Origin: Hydractinia symbiolongicarpus | Taxonomy: Eukaryota > Cnidaria > Hydrozoa > Anthoathecata > Hydractiniidae | Reading direction: 5' to 3' | Assembly (NCBI RefSeq): GCF_029227915.1 | Contig: NC_079884.1 | Span: 16,494,001 to 16,558,000 of the forward strand | Length of the DNA: 64,000 nucleotides | In this document: one piece after another, positions 24,577 through 35,625 of the stretch | Position numbering within the stretch: position 1 is the first letter of the stretch | Layout of the letters: each line of letters starts with the position of its first letter | Translations under genes and position numbers: made by a program | Notes under the pieces: generated by a model | What the model was told of the DNA's origin: nothing | Databases searched by the model: none | The model's input: the letters and a program-made list of their open reading frames with translations, nothing else

Positions 24577-26173
24577 ATCAAATCGGGTTCCATATAAAAA
24601 TATGGTTCTTCTCCCTATAAATTAAAAATACAAATGAAAATTTATTAATATATAATACAATAATACTATTCTAAAATTTCCATAAAACTGTGTCACATAA
24701 TGCACAGGGAAAAGGAAATTAGAAAGATGGGCACATAAGAAAAAAAGGGTGTAGGCACAATAAACAAAAAAATGCGAACAACTATTGAAACAAAGAATTG
24801 AAGGAGCCAATATGACAAAAAACCATAATTCTTGAAATTAAACATTTATTTTATTTTAATTTATACAAGGATTTTTTTAATTTCCCTTGGAATTTTGATT
24901 ATGTTTAAAGCAACTTACACCAAAGATATTACATATAGTGTATATCTATATGTAATATCAGATTGCTTTTTGGGAGATTTGAGGCTTTTAAGTCGAAATT
25001 TAGCAAAAAACACTAAAAATGCAGAAAAAAATTTATAAGGAAAGAATAATTAAGGTTTTTCGCCTGAAAGATCATTTTTATTTCAACCTAATCATAGTAT
25101 GTTGATATTTACTTTAAAATCCTAATAGCTGCTAATGAATTGCAAACATAAAAAATTCTTGAAATTAAACATTTATTTTATTTTAATTTATACAAGGATT
25201 TTTTTAATTTCCCTTGGAATTTTGATTATGTTTAAAGCAACTTACACCAAAGAGAAAATTGTCAAACGTAATTTGAGAAACCTTTTCATTAGCAGTAAGT
25301 TTCATTTTATTAAATGAACAGCCATGTTGTATCTAGAACGAAAACTTACCAGTGCCAATCATTTTTCTCGTTTCCATGGAAGAAGTAGAAAAATGAGTCT
25401 CCAGTTTTCTTTTCCTCAAACTGCCTTTCACCATCTTCATATGACATAAAAGTGCCAGCATACTCAAGCAAAAAATCTCCCTTTTTGAAAGGACGCTCAG
25501 TAAAAACACCATAACCTATAAAAGAGTAATAGTTTAATTTTCTGTTGATAAAATGTTAATATATTGTTTTATGTTCTTCACAAAATTGGGAAATATATAT
25601 GATCAGATGTATGACTGGCGATTAAGGTTTTATAGAATTGGAAGGAAAAGATCGTGTTGAAGTTAGTGTAAAAATATTAGTAAAAAAACTGTTCAGAAAC
25701 AATTATTTCTTAGTAATTCTAATAATTCACATTATTTTGATTTCAATCTATGAAGGGAATTAGCCAAAGTATGTTCTTATGTTCTTAATTTTTAGAAAAT
25801 TATCAGCCTCAACATTCTTAAACTATAGTTTCTTAAAAAAAATATGTGTAATTTATGTTCTACTTTCTTGAACAAATTTAAAATATTTATACCAATATCG
25901 ATATGAATCCACTTCTTAATGAACCCATTTTGGTCAACACCTAATTTACAGTACTTTAATGCAATATCCTTTTGGCTTAAATTAGGTTTCTTTGACCGAG
26001 TCTAAACACAAAAATACAAACAAAAATACAAACATAAAACTTAAAGTAGCATTATATACATGATGGCATCAGTTCGTTTTATTAATTTGTTAAGCATACC
26101 CTGAAAGATTGAGCAAGTATCAATGTTAAAATAAGCGCTGATGTATACTTACATTTATTGTTTGCTCTGTCAT
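18750..26173 (-). CDS. SET domain - zinc finger - tyrosine recombinase fusion gene, 21 coding exons
   Basis: The coding exons (minus) are 26173-26153, 26001-25893, 25515-25350, 24405-24213, 24127-24098, 24019-23996, 23799-23753, 23643-23559, 23414-23366, 23286-23183, 22883-22800, 22687-22594, 22502-22431, 22351-22295, 22225-21956, 21894-21814, 21656-21573, 21443-21396, 21306-20424, 20184-18942 and 18842-18750. Every border is GT-AG, every junction keeps phase, and no stop occurs until the last codon: 1,278 residues. Domains are a SET methyltransferase (about 33-157), a charged Lys/Glu-rich linker (160-540), a basic helical segment with two C2-type zinc motifs (about 540-740) and a Crypton-like tyrosine recombinase (about 835-1250). 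The expected role is nuclear: methylating a lysine on chromatin while the C-terminus binds and recombines DNA. Whether it is a live transposon gene or domesticated cannot be told from one copy. Confidence 0.8.
18942..20184 (-). other. Crypton-type tyrosine recombinase exon of the fusion gene
   Basis: One exon encodes about 414 residues. A core-binding-like N-terminal part (RYVALRAFIRFLRRRHVYGG) precedes the catalytic part. Box I is IMNGLRSSNLIELRVSDV with the catalytic Arg near residue 1001. A candidate lysine lies in SRYKTSTIYG. Box II reads SPTRIRCACATFG, keeping its Arg (about 1113) but with Ser where H-x-x-R has His. Box III is KHFMKNKEDTTNIHYNLYSN, with the nucleophile at Y1149 or Y1152. 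The R-K-(S)xxR-H-Y pattern and length fit Crypton recombinases better than phage or DIRS enzymes. No reverse transcriptase lies nearby, which argues against DIRS. Confidence 0.75.
20424..21306 (-). other. Zinc-finger/basic exon of the fusion gene
   Basis: This single 883-base exon encodes a Lys/Arg/Glu-rich helical start (MELKKSMEVMRKRLEKAEKA), an acidic patch, and two zinc-finger-like motifs of the form C-x2-C-x9-H-x5-H: CPVCSVVSSRLYQHL (from residue 653) and CAICGVWHLRLRTHL (from 705). A basic segment follows (NQKAKKRTKCN). Its donor gives AG, completing an Arg codon with the next exon, so the finger and recombinase frames are one protein. Crypton proteins often carry extra DNA-binding domains; here they probably help site selection. 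Confidence 0.75.
24530..24574. repeat. (TTTA)n microsatellite in intron 3
   Basis: About eleven TTTA repeats lie in the third intron of the fusion gene. Confidence 0.95.
24827..25253. repeat. A-B-A structure: 100-bp direct repeats around a 219-bp unit
   Basis: Segment A occurs at 24827-24926 and again, apparently identical, at 25154-25253 (AATTCTTGAAATTAAAC to CACCAAAGA). Between them lies B, 24937-25155 (AGTGTATATCTATATGTAAT to CATAAAAAA). B alone recurs at 27069-27287. The layout could be a partial tandem duplication or a very small LTR-like element. It sits in an intron of the fusion gene. Confidence 0.85.
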
Positions 26174-27068
26174 TTTGACAAATTTAACAGATTCTGTTTT
26201 ATATATTACTTTATTAACTAAAATAGAAAATTTGGTTAAAACAATATTTCAGTTAAAATTCTGAAAAATAAATTTCAATAACAAACTATTAAACTTTGGA
26301 TGTATTAATTCAGATCCTGGTTAGTAATAACTATATGAAACATAGGAATCCATGTCTTCCTTTGCCAAGTATCCTCGATGATTATTTAAACATAAGCGAA
26401 AATGATGTCTTGAAACTTAGTATATGATTAACCATCTTTTTAACAATACATGTTATTATATATCAATTACATGTGAGTAGATTTAAAAAGTTTAATTTGG
26501 CTGCAATGTAATAAGAAGAATATTCAAACTAAATTCCATGTTCTTATAAGGAAAACACAATTCAAAAAAAATTCATAATCACAATTAAAAAAGTTTCCAA
26601 ATATTCCAGATTCAATTAATTGTAAACATATGTTTTTGTGACACATACATACTATATTTTATAAGTACCTATACCTTATTGATATCAACTCTCCAATGCA
26701 CGATGCACTCCAATGTGAATTTTTAGGATATATAACTCAATATTAATATCATATTTCCTTCAATGAATTTCAACAGCTGTTCTATAATAAAGATTTGTGA
26801 CAAAATGACCCATGGGATTAAAATAAAATCATAAGCTCTATTGAAAGGCTTTGTGATAAAAAGACCCAAGAGGTTAAAATAATAGAAATAAAAATTATAA
26901 TTACAAAACATCAGAAATTGAAAAAATATAGCAACATTTGATAAGAAGACATTATGAATATTTTTAAAAAAAATATTTTGATGGGAAAAAATATATATAT
27001 ATATAAAAATAAAAAAAAACAATAAAGTCCCTAAAAGATTATATACATTATATATTAACTGCCTTAAA

Positions 27069-27287
27069 AGTGTATATCTATATGTAATATCAGATTGCTT
27101 TTTGGGAGATTTGAGGCTTTTAAGTCGAAATTTAGCAAAAAACACTAAAAATGCAGAAAAAAATTTATAAGGAAAGAATAATTAAGGTTTTTCGCCTGAA
27201 AGATCATTTTTATTTCAACCTAATCATAGCATGTTGATATTTACTTTAAAATCCTAATAGCTGCTAATGAATTGCAAACATAAAAAA
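27069..27287 (+). repeat. Second copy of the 219-bp B unit
   Basis: It has the same length as 24937-25155, with one difference seen by eye (TAGCATG versus TAGTATG) and no flanking A segments. It lies in the 5' UTR intron of the same gene. Confidence 0.85.
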
Positions 27288-27550
27288 TGGTTGATCTTTT
27301 TCAAAATATAATAAATGCATTATCTTGTTTGATATAAAATATTGTAGTCAAATAATAAGTAGCCAGTTGGTCAACTAGAAACCAAAGTTACATACCATAA
27401 ATGCTCAATTAAGTGCCCCGGACGCTTAAAATTTTGACATTTAGGGTGGGCGCTTATTCGAGAGGGCAGTGTATTGAGAGAACCATAAAGTGATAGAGCT
27501 TGCATCATAATGACAGCACAACAACAACTTTATGTTTAGCCAGTTCTTAA

Positions 27551-27912
27551 GGCTAAAATACACGGTAAGTTTAAACGGACCGTTTAGTTGTAAGAAAAAA
27601 CTTGTTTCGTTGCAGGTAATATACCTGTCTACACGCTAAGATAAAATGTATAAGTTTTTTAAAAAAACTCTCTTTTCACAATGAATACCAAGGAAAAACA
27701 CGTTGCAGGTATTGTTATAGCATCAGCAGGGTAAATGTTGAAAGAAAAAAACCCGTTATGATTAGAAATTGAACAAATATGCTCAAATCTTTAGTCTAAA
27801 CAATTTAAACATAAACAGAAAAAAGTTAAAACATCTTTGCTGTTTACACGGTAAGTTTTTTTATCTTATATACCTTTAAACGATCTGTTTAAACTTACTG
27901 TGTATTTTAGCC
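27551..27912. mobile_element. MITE with ~36-bp terminal inverted repeats
   Basis: The left end GGCTAAAATACACGGTAAGT continues to about 27586. The right end, finishing ACTGTGTATTTTAGCC at 27912, is its reverse complement with few changes. The body is 362 bp without a coding frame. Flanks are TTAA on the left and TTTA on the right, so a TTAA-type duplication is possible but imperfect. Confidence 0.75.
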
Positions 27913-28547
27913 TTTACACTCAATCTGTGTCCTTATCAAAACTATAGCAGTAGTTAGCTAAACCAACAACAGACAAGTTGTATAACTAAACATAATTAGG
28001 TCACTAGTGCTAGCTAGCTGTGTATAATGTTTATGCAAGTTTTATTACATGAGAATGCTCCTCAATTTAAGAAATTCAGCAATTGTTCGTGCTTGCTAGC
28101 TAAGATGTCTATAATCTTGCAGCATGCTAAATGTAGCTGGCAGAAGACATGGTGTTAGCTTCAGCTATCCACTTGCCTAAAGCAGAATAAAAACAAGTGT
28201 AGCTAGCTAGCTATAACAAATTCCAAAAAATATCCAGCTACTAGCTAGTGTCTTTTGCTAGCTAGCTACACCAGCTAACTACAATATGAAATCTTAAAGT
28301 TAAAACATTGTCAAAATTATACAAATACCTTTCAGTAATCAAAAGGTAATGAAAAATTCCTTGATTAATAGTTTTTAGGTCTAAAGAGCAGTAAACACCA
28401 TCAATAAAACCACAGAGTAGTCCTGTCCCCTCGTCTGTTTGTTTTTTATGGCGCTCCAAGATGGCCGATTGTCAGAAGTCTCTCTTTTAAGTTGTTAGTG
28501 TACTGGGTAACTTGGTACGTATACCAATAATGGTTATTAAATCGGGG

Positions 28548-29104
28548 GTTGTATTATTCTGCAATTTGGGGATTTGAGGGTCCAAAAAAAGCTTTGTTTC
28601 CTTTTGTTAAAAACAAAAATCCATCAAAAAGGGACGTGCCATTATAGTTTACATCCTAGAATTATTTGAACATTGGAATATCAAAAAATTAAGCCTTATC
28701 TTTAAATTATAAAATCTCATTATCTGCGCAGCTGCTGCAACGACGAGCCTTGTTTGTTTGCAAAAAGTCAGCTTGACATTCTTGGAGAAATGCGATTTTA
28801 ATATTTTAAGGTCTATGATTTGGTTCGTTATTTTTTACGATAAGTTCAATTCACAATTCGATTGCTTTTTTCCAGTTAAGGCAAATTATAATGTTATTAT
28901 AAAGCTAATAATGGGACATTAGTTTGGTTGTACTATTCCTCTTCGTGTGCTGAAAAATGAATTTAACCCTGAAATATTATATTTTTTTGTTATAATCTTT
29001 ATTATTTTGCCAGGAAGGCTTTCCATGACAAATTTGAACAATTTTTATTAAGTGGCTGGGAAAATACAGGTACATTCAATATTCTGCAGAATGATACAAC
29101 CAAA
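28548..29104. mobile_element. Small DNA transposon with GGTTGTA.TATTCTGC ends
   Basis: The left end GGTTGTATTATTCTGC near 28548 matches the reverse complement of the right end GCAGAATGATACAACC near 29085-29100. The body has no frame. A very long ATT microsatellite follows at once, as it also does beside the related short repeats at 16.1-16.3 kb. Confidence 0.6.
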
Positions 29105-29106
29105 TT

Positions 29107-29352
<246 letters not shown>

Positions 29353-30540
29353 ATTGCACAATATTTTTTGCACACACAGATATACAAAAACATGGATTAT
29401 TATGCATTATGCTAGTTGGAAAATTGAAATCGACTAGTCCACATGGGATCTGTTTTGTCGAATTCAATGTATCCACTGCCTTAATTGTTTAAAAAGAATT
29501 GGTATACGACTTTACCAAAAGCAAAGTATTGCTACCTTAAAAGAAAAAAATGTTTGAGATATAATTTTTTGAGGAAATTATTTTGGGAATTTTGGACCAA
29601 AATTAATTCCACAAAGTCGCACTTTTTAGAGCTCATTAAAATTCTGCTACTGTTCAAAAAGCGATCTTTTTATTGTTATCATTATGCTTGGAAAATAATT
29701 AAAATGCCAAACTAGCTAACCGTGAAGATTAATTCATTATTCTCATAATAGCATCCAATCACAAAATATATCAGCAAAAAGATATTCTTTGCAATTAAAT
29801 TTTTCGTTTACTGGCATAATTTTAGGTTTAATCTTATGTGACCTATTTCTAAGGTTAGAATAGCATTTAAAATTTTCTGAACCTGTATCTTAGTCAAAAT
29901 TGATATGCTGTCAAAATCGGCTTATCGGCGTCTCTGAAAAGGGCTAAATTCTAAAACTCAGAAAGAAGGATGATAATAGAACTATTTTTTGGCTCAATAC
30001 ACCTCTTCACAGTTCCGTGAATTTCGCGTGAGAAGATCACGTGACCATTATGTCATCGTTAAAAAAATATATGCGCGCATACAATCGAAAGAAAACATTC
30101 TTATTTTCAACTCACGCCAGTAGGAGCTCGTGGATATTTGTCTTATAAGTACAGAAATTTTTGTTAAAAATATGAAAAAAAACTGGTGAGAGTGAAAAAA
30201 GAAAGCGTTCAAGAACTTGTGCTGTCATAGTGAGTACGACTTGACTACGATGTTTGAGACAGCAAAACTTGTGAAACCCACAAAGTTGTGAGCAGTTCTT
30301 GTTGCTGTGAGAAACCTTACTAGTGAGTATCTAGTTAACTACTATTATCAGCGAAGAGTTAATTTTCCAAGCCATCCCATGATTTCTTTTCGCCAGTAAT
30401 CAGTAAAAATAGAGTTAAAATATGCAAAGGACAGGGAGGGGTAGAAATTTTATCTCCCTTGTTCTTTTCTCTCCTAAGTATGTGCCGATTTTTTTTAGAG
30501 ATATTTTTCCATACTTTAATATTTCAGCTTTTTCTTTTAG
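29353..30540. other. No gene recognised; possible 5' part of the THAP locus
   Basis: AT-rich DNA. A credible acceptor (TTTCTTTTAG) ends at 30540. The exon carrying the first two THAP cysteines was looked for here and not found. Confidence 0.4.
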
Positions 30541-30784
30541 GTTGCATCCTTTTCCATCTTTAAAAAGACAACTGATAGCCAATGCTATGTGGAAAAAGAT
30601 GATAAATCGTACCAGTCCAAGTAACCGTAACCGTCTGTTTACAGTCAAAACTAAAATGCGTGTGTGTTCTGATCATTTTGTTGACAAGAAACCGACATTT
30701 GATAATCCACATCCAACTTTGATGGGTTATCAGTCTTCTCCACAGGATAAAAAGGTGTTATCATCAAGAAGAAAAATAACTTAA
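30541..30784 (+). CDS. THAP zinc-finger fragment, C-terminal half
   Basis: The exon begins after TTTCTTTTAG and reads LHPFPSLKRQLIANAMWKKM, then KMRVCSDHFVDKKPT and NPHPTLMGYQSS, ending at a TAA. VCSDHF supplies the final C-x2-H of the C2-CH zinc site of THAP domains. Pro and His-Pro-Thr residues in the AVPTIF-like tail region also fit. The N-terminal C-x-C part is not visible, so this is a partial or broken THAP gene. A following frame (KKRKRPQPTTEKSSSS) after a shift suggests decay. THAP proteins bind DNA and many derive from P-element transposases. Confidence 0.55.
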
Positions 30785-31843
30785 CCGCTTAAAAAAAAGG
30801 AAGAGACCTCAACCAACAACTGAGAAATCATCGTCATCTACAATAACATTTCCAATGACGTCACCTATTTATTGAGTTTTTATTGAGTATTTATTATTTG
30901 ACGTGGGTTTATGACTTATGTTAATTTATGAGAGGATGGTATGGTTGTTCGTGTTTTTCAAACTGCTGTTTCTTAAAATTTTGTGTAAACTTTTGTGGAA
31001 AAAAAGACCACATGCAATATACTGAAAAAAACAATTTTTTGTGGAATTGGCTTCCACTGAAGGCTGTTGTGTAAGCTAATGGCTTTTTCATATTTGGTAT
31101 TATAAACTTTTGTTGGGGAAAACTAAATTGTATTTGTTACTGTTATTTTTCCTGGAAAAAAATTCCATGGTTTCACGTTTTTGTTAAGAATTAAAATTGT
31201 AGTAAAAACTGTGTTTGGTGATGATGAAAAAATTACTAATTGTTTTTTTTTTATATATTTTATAAAATGCCTGATTTTTCTATAATTTGATGTGTTTCAT
31301 AATATTTCAATGTTTTTGTAACAAAATTCGCTATCTTTATAGCAAATTATTGCATATACTATGATGCGCGCATAAATTATCTATGTCGGATGTAAGCAAA
31401 TAGCATTACAGAACTTACCACTCTGTACCGGGGGTAATTTCGCCGCCCGCCTCGACGTTAAAAAGGAGAGATAGGAAAATGTATGTTCTAGCGCAGTCGC
31501 GTGCGCGTACAACAGTGACGTCACGGCAACCCCCAGCAAAGTCAACAACAATCCCCTATTAGTCACCGCACCATTCCAAGACCATTCCATATTAATCTAC
31601 ATAGGATCTAGTAATCCAGCACCATCCAAGGACCTAATAATCACTGTAATGACGTCATCAAGATTCTAACGCAATTCCCTAAAAATCAACGCGCATACAG
31701 GGGAATTTCCCTAATTATACTGAATTTCATCAAAAATCAACGCATGCGCAGTAAAGAGGAAAATTCCCTGAGGGAATTAACCGCGTTAGTATTGACCGTT
31801 ATGAAATCCTTCGACAATGTTAAAATTCTATATAATAAAGAAA
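30785..31843. other. Spacer before the Polinton-like remains
   Basis: No gene was recognised. CRE-like GTGACGTCAC lies at about 31515. Between 31680 and 31790 the phrase 'GGAATTTCCCT / AAATTCCCTGAGGGAATT' recurs in both orientations, suggesting a small foldback or an element end. Confidence 0.4.
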
Positions 31844-33303
31844 ATGGAATCAAAAACAGTCAAACAATTACGCGATATTGCAAAAGGTCGTGGTTTAACA
31901 GGGTATTATAAGCTACGTAAAGCTGAATTAATTTCTTTATTAGAGGACGTACCACAGAGGCCATCAAGAAGGGCCGGGCAACGAAAGCCCGTAAGACCTG
32001 TAACCCTACTACCAACGCCGGAGGCCATGGATATATTTGAGACCCAAGAAATGTCGAAAAACCGATCTATCGTGAAATCCAAGATGCAGGAATAGTATAA
32101 CTGGCTGGTTGATGCCATCCCAAAGCTTATAAAAGAAGTACAAGAAGGGATCATGGGTAATTATGTAAAATTCAAACGCGGGGTGATGGAGCTTTATCGC
32201 AGGGTAGTAAATACAAGACCTACACTGCATGATGAAGTCGAACAGGAGGCCAACGAGGACTATCTACATGATCAGCCGGGGCAAGATTTCACGCCTCAGG
32301 AGCATAAAAATGCTCCTCACAGGACCTTCCGGAGTTTCCGAATTTCCGGTATAGGAGGTGCCGACGTCGACGGGTATATCGGGATGGTGCGACCCAACGT
32401 GAAAACCTTGGTTGAGGGACAGGTAGAAAGTATGGGATCTGCGAAGATACAGCTGTCACTATGGATACACTGGAGGAAACCGATAGAGGGGACCAAAGAG
32501 TATGAGGAGGCTAATAAGGCCTTCCATAGTAATATGGCCTCAGTATTCCAGGGTAGCAACGTAGATGACATGCTGGATATGATGTTTGCCCAAGTTAAAA
32601 CACATGTGGAAAACCTGACATTCCCCAAAAGTGTCTTCACGATCGGTCGAATACTACACCTTGATGTAGATTTCCATAAATTGAAACTAACAAGGGGCTC
32701 ATCTCGTATATACAAGCACCTAAATGGATAGCTTCGAAAAAGGCAATTATTAATCCCAAAAACGAGGGTGAGGAGTGCTTCAAGTGGAGCATCATCGCCA
32801 GCCTACATCATACGGAGATTGAAAGGGATCCGCAGAGAATAAGTAAGCTAAGGTCCTATGTAGGCCACTATAGTTGGGAGGGTATAGAGTTCCCTACAAG
32901 TATCAAGGATATATCAAAGTTCGAGAATAACAACAAGGAGATTGCGGTAAACGTCCTCTATATGGATGGAAAGAGGATCAATATCCTACGTTGATCAACG
33001 CATAACGGGCGTGGCAAGCAGGTGAATCTACTATACATCACCGATACAGCCATCAAAAGCCTCTCACGGCTCCTAGTTATTGAGACCTCAAAAAATACTG
33101 CAAAAATGCACTTTTGCCTGAACTGCCTCCAGGCATTCCCCACAATCGAGTCGAGGGATAAGCATTATAGGTGCTGCACCGGTCACGGGGCATTAAAAAT
33201 TACGATGCCAACGGAGGCCGAAGAATGGCTATACTACAGAGATGGCCAGAGACAATTCAAGGTGCCCTTTGCCATTTATGCAGATTTCGAGAGCACTCTT
33301 TAA
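31844..33303 (+). pseudogene. Polinton-like protein-primed DNA polymerase, N-terminal part only, broken
   Basis: The ATG at 31844 opens a SAP-like helical segment (VKQLRDIAKGRGLTGYYKL). The same frame runs through one TAG at 32093 into 32153-32731, which shows the conserved N-terminal block FRSFRISGIGGADVDGYIG and SAKIQLSLWIHWRKP. Frame changes near 32727 and 33000 lead to a zinc motif (FCLNCLQAF...RDKHYRCC) and to the exonuclease I motif YADFES at the very end. Polymerase motifs A-C, about two thirds of a normal protein, are missing: the sequence stops abruptly at 33303 against the oppositely oriented integrase. It cannot encode a working polymerase. Confidence 0.65.
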
Positions 33304-34323
33304 CATGTTCCGGAGGCACTTCAACGTCTTCAGGAATAAGCATCAACTCAACGACGCGACTACCTGTCACGATCCTATCCAGCCTATACATCTTTTTACT
33401 CCACCGGGCATCAGTGGCGCGTCTTTTAGAGTCACTATGCTCCTCCCCGGGTTGTAGCAGATACAAGTATAAACCATCCTCAGGTAGAGGCTTTTTCTCT
33501 GGATATTCTTCGCTTTTTGCGAGTGGTACACCATCCAGTTTGATCGCCTTGTTAGGTTTCATACTAATCATGGTAGTTTTGGTATTGTTGAGACCCTTCG
33601 ATATAATGTACAAATGCTTGACCCAGGTGGTACTAGTCCCATCGGATGCTAACTCCTGGGCATCTTGGGGCTTAAATAGTCTTTCTGCAAGGACTTTATT
33701 GTAACTTTCCACGAAGGCTGTGAATGTATGGTGGTACTTAGTGGTAGCCCACCTGATCTCTACCCCCTTTCCTTCTAGTAGCTTAGTTACATCCGATTTA
33801 AACTCGGAACCATTGTCGCACTGGAATGTTTTTGGGTAGTGTAAGGGTCCCGCTTTGTAAATATCTTTGATCATCTTGGCGACTTCGCTAGCTCTCTTCG
33901 TTCTTAGGGGCCTCGCTACTTTGTATCTTGAGGCCACGTCAATGCCTGTCAGGATGTACTTGTACGTATTGCCATATAGTTTGTCATGCGGCATATATAA
34001 CAGATCGAATTGGTGCATCTCATTCGGTGCTGTAATTGTAAAATGGGGGTAGTCAATACGTTTTGGACCTCGAATGTGTCGTAGCCACAAGAGATGCCTA
34101 CTAAGCCAATGTATTACCTCTTTTTGGATAGGCCGGCTTCTGCAGCGAGTAACCCGATACCTTTGCGGTCAGTCCACAGATTCTCCGGAGTGTAGCAGGT
34201 ATTGCTTAGCTTTTCTGCTTCCTTTTCTGTAATAATGTGTGATGCCTCATCATGACGCCTGCGCGCGGCCTCCCCGTGTCCCGAGAGCTTGCTGAAGAGA
34301 AAATTTTTTCCCAGAAAATGCAT
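33304..34323 (-). pseudogene. Polinton-type DD35E integrase with one frameshift
   Basis: The frame 34090-33257 holds a full catalytic core. FDLLYM has the first Asp (residue 29 of this frame), FQCDNGSEF the second (92), and AFVESYNK the Glu (128), with 35 residues between D and E. The C-terminal part (ARWSKKMYRLDRIVTGSRVV) resembles the SH3/chromo-like tail of retroviral-type integrases. The N-terminal segment (ENLWTDRKGIGLLAAEAGL) is in another frame at 34323-34114, split near 34105 by a shift. The last ~15 codons overlap the polymerase fragment in antisense, so the true 3' end was lost at the 33.30 kb junction. Confidence 0.75.
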
Positions 34324-34367
34324 GGGCGTTTTTGGCCGCGCCCGCCACTATCACTGCTATAGTAGCC

Positions 34368-35612
34368 ATTTTATTAGTATTCCACACGGTTCAATCTACC
34401 ATCTATAATATTCATCTGAGCGTCCTGCTATAAGTACACATAAGCCATGAAATCCCCTGTTCCATCGGCTTCTTTGGTGATATGTAGGGTGATCCCATCA
34501 CTCAGTCGCTGTAGTGGCCTCCCACTACCATGTAGCACATCATCAGGGGAGGTACAGAAGTTCAAAAACAAGGCATAGCGCTTATTGAAGAACTGTCCGA
34601 TGGTAACATTGCTATCGTGGGATATTGACGATCTGTTCCAGATGGTCCTTGGGAAGCATTGCGTAAGAGTACAACTCATTAGGTTCCCCCCTCGACAGTG
34701 ACGCTGATCTTCTCAATTTTAGGATTATAGAAAACTTCGTTGTTACCGGCATAAGCCTTCACTTTTCCAGGGTCTATAAACAGTAGCAGTACACCTTTGA
34801 ATGATTTTGATGGAGAGTCGATCTGGAGGTTATAGCTGGTATCGGCCTTTTTCATAGTAAGCACCTTCATTCTGAGTACCCTTTCATAGTGTAGGGCAAG
34901 TCTTGCTTATCTTGACATCATTGCGCTTGCCAGGCCTTCATTAGTAATTTTATCAAATTCAAGTCTGATATTACTAATCTTATACGCAGCATCAGCTGGC
35001 TTAGCTCCCGTGCTCCCCGTGGCTGCCGTCCCTGCATCCTTGATAACATCGCTTTAGGGTGCGAAAATGATGATGAATTGCAACCGGTCGTACAGGCCCG
35101 CCGGATAAAATGGGATATCGCGGGTCAATTCGAACATCTTTTCAATGGGTATACAAAAGGCCTGACGATGCCTTACGCCTAACGATGTCTTTCTCTTCAT
35201 CTGTTCCCACATGACCGGTGGCCTTGACCTGTATGACCCTAATGGTACCGTTGTTTGGATTGATGCCTTGCAAAATAAGGTTATTGTCACGGTCGAATTT
35301 TGGTAGCCAGAGATTTCTATATACGGCCAGGATATTGTAGTCGCTTATGTTCTGCACCTCTTTGTTATTTAGGATAATACGTAGATTTTTACCAGACTTT
35401 TCCCTATGTTTGACACGATCGTACGTGTCGTGTTGGTCCCTGTTACTGTTAGATCAAATAGAACCTTGAGACTACCCGGGATAATGACATCATTTTGTGG
35501 CATGTTGGGTATGTCAACGTACAGATCTTCTTTCTGGTCAATGGTTGATGGGAGTATTACGGAGTTTCATACCGCGCAGGTCTGGGCACTAGCGAAGCGC
35601 TTGTAGGGACAA
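34368..35612 (-). pseudogene. Major-capsid-like gene of the Polinton-like element, broken
   Basis: Consecutive minus-strand segments in different frames follow one order. First comes a start region near 35570-35410 (QKEDLYVDIPNMPQNDVIIP), then 35357-35142 (QNISDYNILAVYRNLWLPKF), 35290-35054 (PIEKMFELTRDIPFYPAGLY), 34870-34679 (VLTMKKADTSYNLQIDSPSK) and 34679-34428. Together they approximate a 400-residue beta-rich protein. Position next to the integrase and polymerase, and phrases such as IPNMPQN and DIPFYPAGL, make me infer the double-jelly-roll major capsid protein; I cannot prove the fold by eye. Several shifts and a stop at about 35054 disable it. Confidence 0.45.
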
Positions 35613-35625
35613 ATTTTTATATCCC
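35550..35625 (-). repeat. Inverted repeat, left copy (pair with 37393-37465)
   Basis: ACGGAGTTTCATACCGCGCA ... GCGAAGCGCTTGTAGGGACA here is the reverse complement of ATTTGTCCCTACAAAGCGCT ... TGCGCGGTATGAAACTCCGT at 37393-37465, about 65 bp with few changes. On the minus strand it is the beginning of the capsid-like gene. Confidence 0.85.

Larger units (their letters stand above)
24213..26001 (-). other. SET-domain exons of the fusion gene
   Basis: Three exons (26001-25893, 25515-25350, 24405-24213) encode the SET fold. The first SET strand is GYGVFTERPFKKGDFLLEYAG-like (residues about 44-64), matching the G-x-G-V-x-(T/A)-x-x-x-(F/I)-x-x-G-(D/E) start of KMT5A/SET7-type enzymes. Later come CIDGSTSN and the pseudoknot. 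The usual NHS is here N113-D-S, a His-to-Asp change in the cofactor-binding motif. The C-terminal part LFASKDILEGTELRYNYGDD keeps Y150 and Y152 of the YxYGD motif. The closest human relative by eye is KMT5A (H4K20 monomethylation). Catalytic activity is uncertain because of N-D-S. Confidence 0.8.
26153..28470 (-). promoter_or_regulatory. 5' UTR exons and likely promoter side of the fusion gene
   Basis: The ATG exon has an acceptor (TTCTATTTTAG) whose first base would be 26217, so transcription starts further upstream. A donor (GAAAG then GTATTTG) at 28329 closes a GC-richer minus-strand segment reaching about 28470. Joining it to 26217 gives stops in all frames before the ATG, as expected for a non-coding leader exon. 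No TATA box was identified. A MITE begins at 28548, just upstream. Confidence 0.4.

Noticed and set aside
26723-27145. 140-codon minus-strand Phe/Ile/Tyr-rich frame
   Set aside because: It crosses low-complexity AT DNA and the 219-bp repeat; no motif or splice support.
33171-33704. 177-codon plus-strand frame
   Set aside because: It is the antisense of the DD35E integrase.
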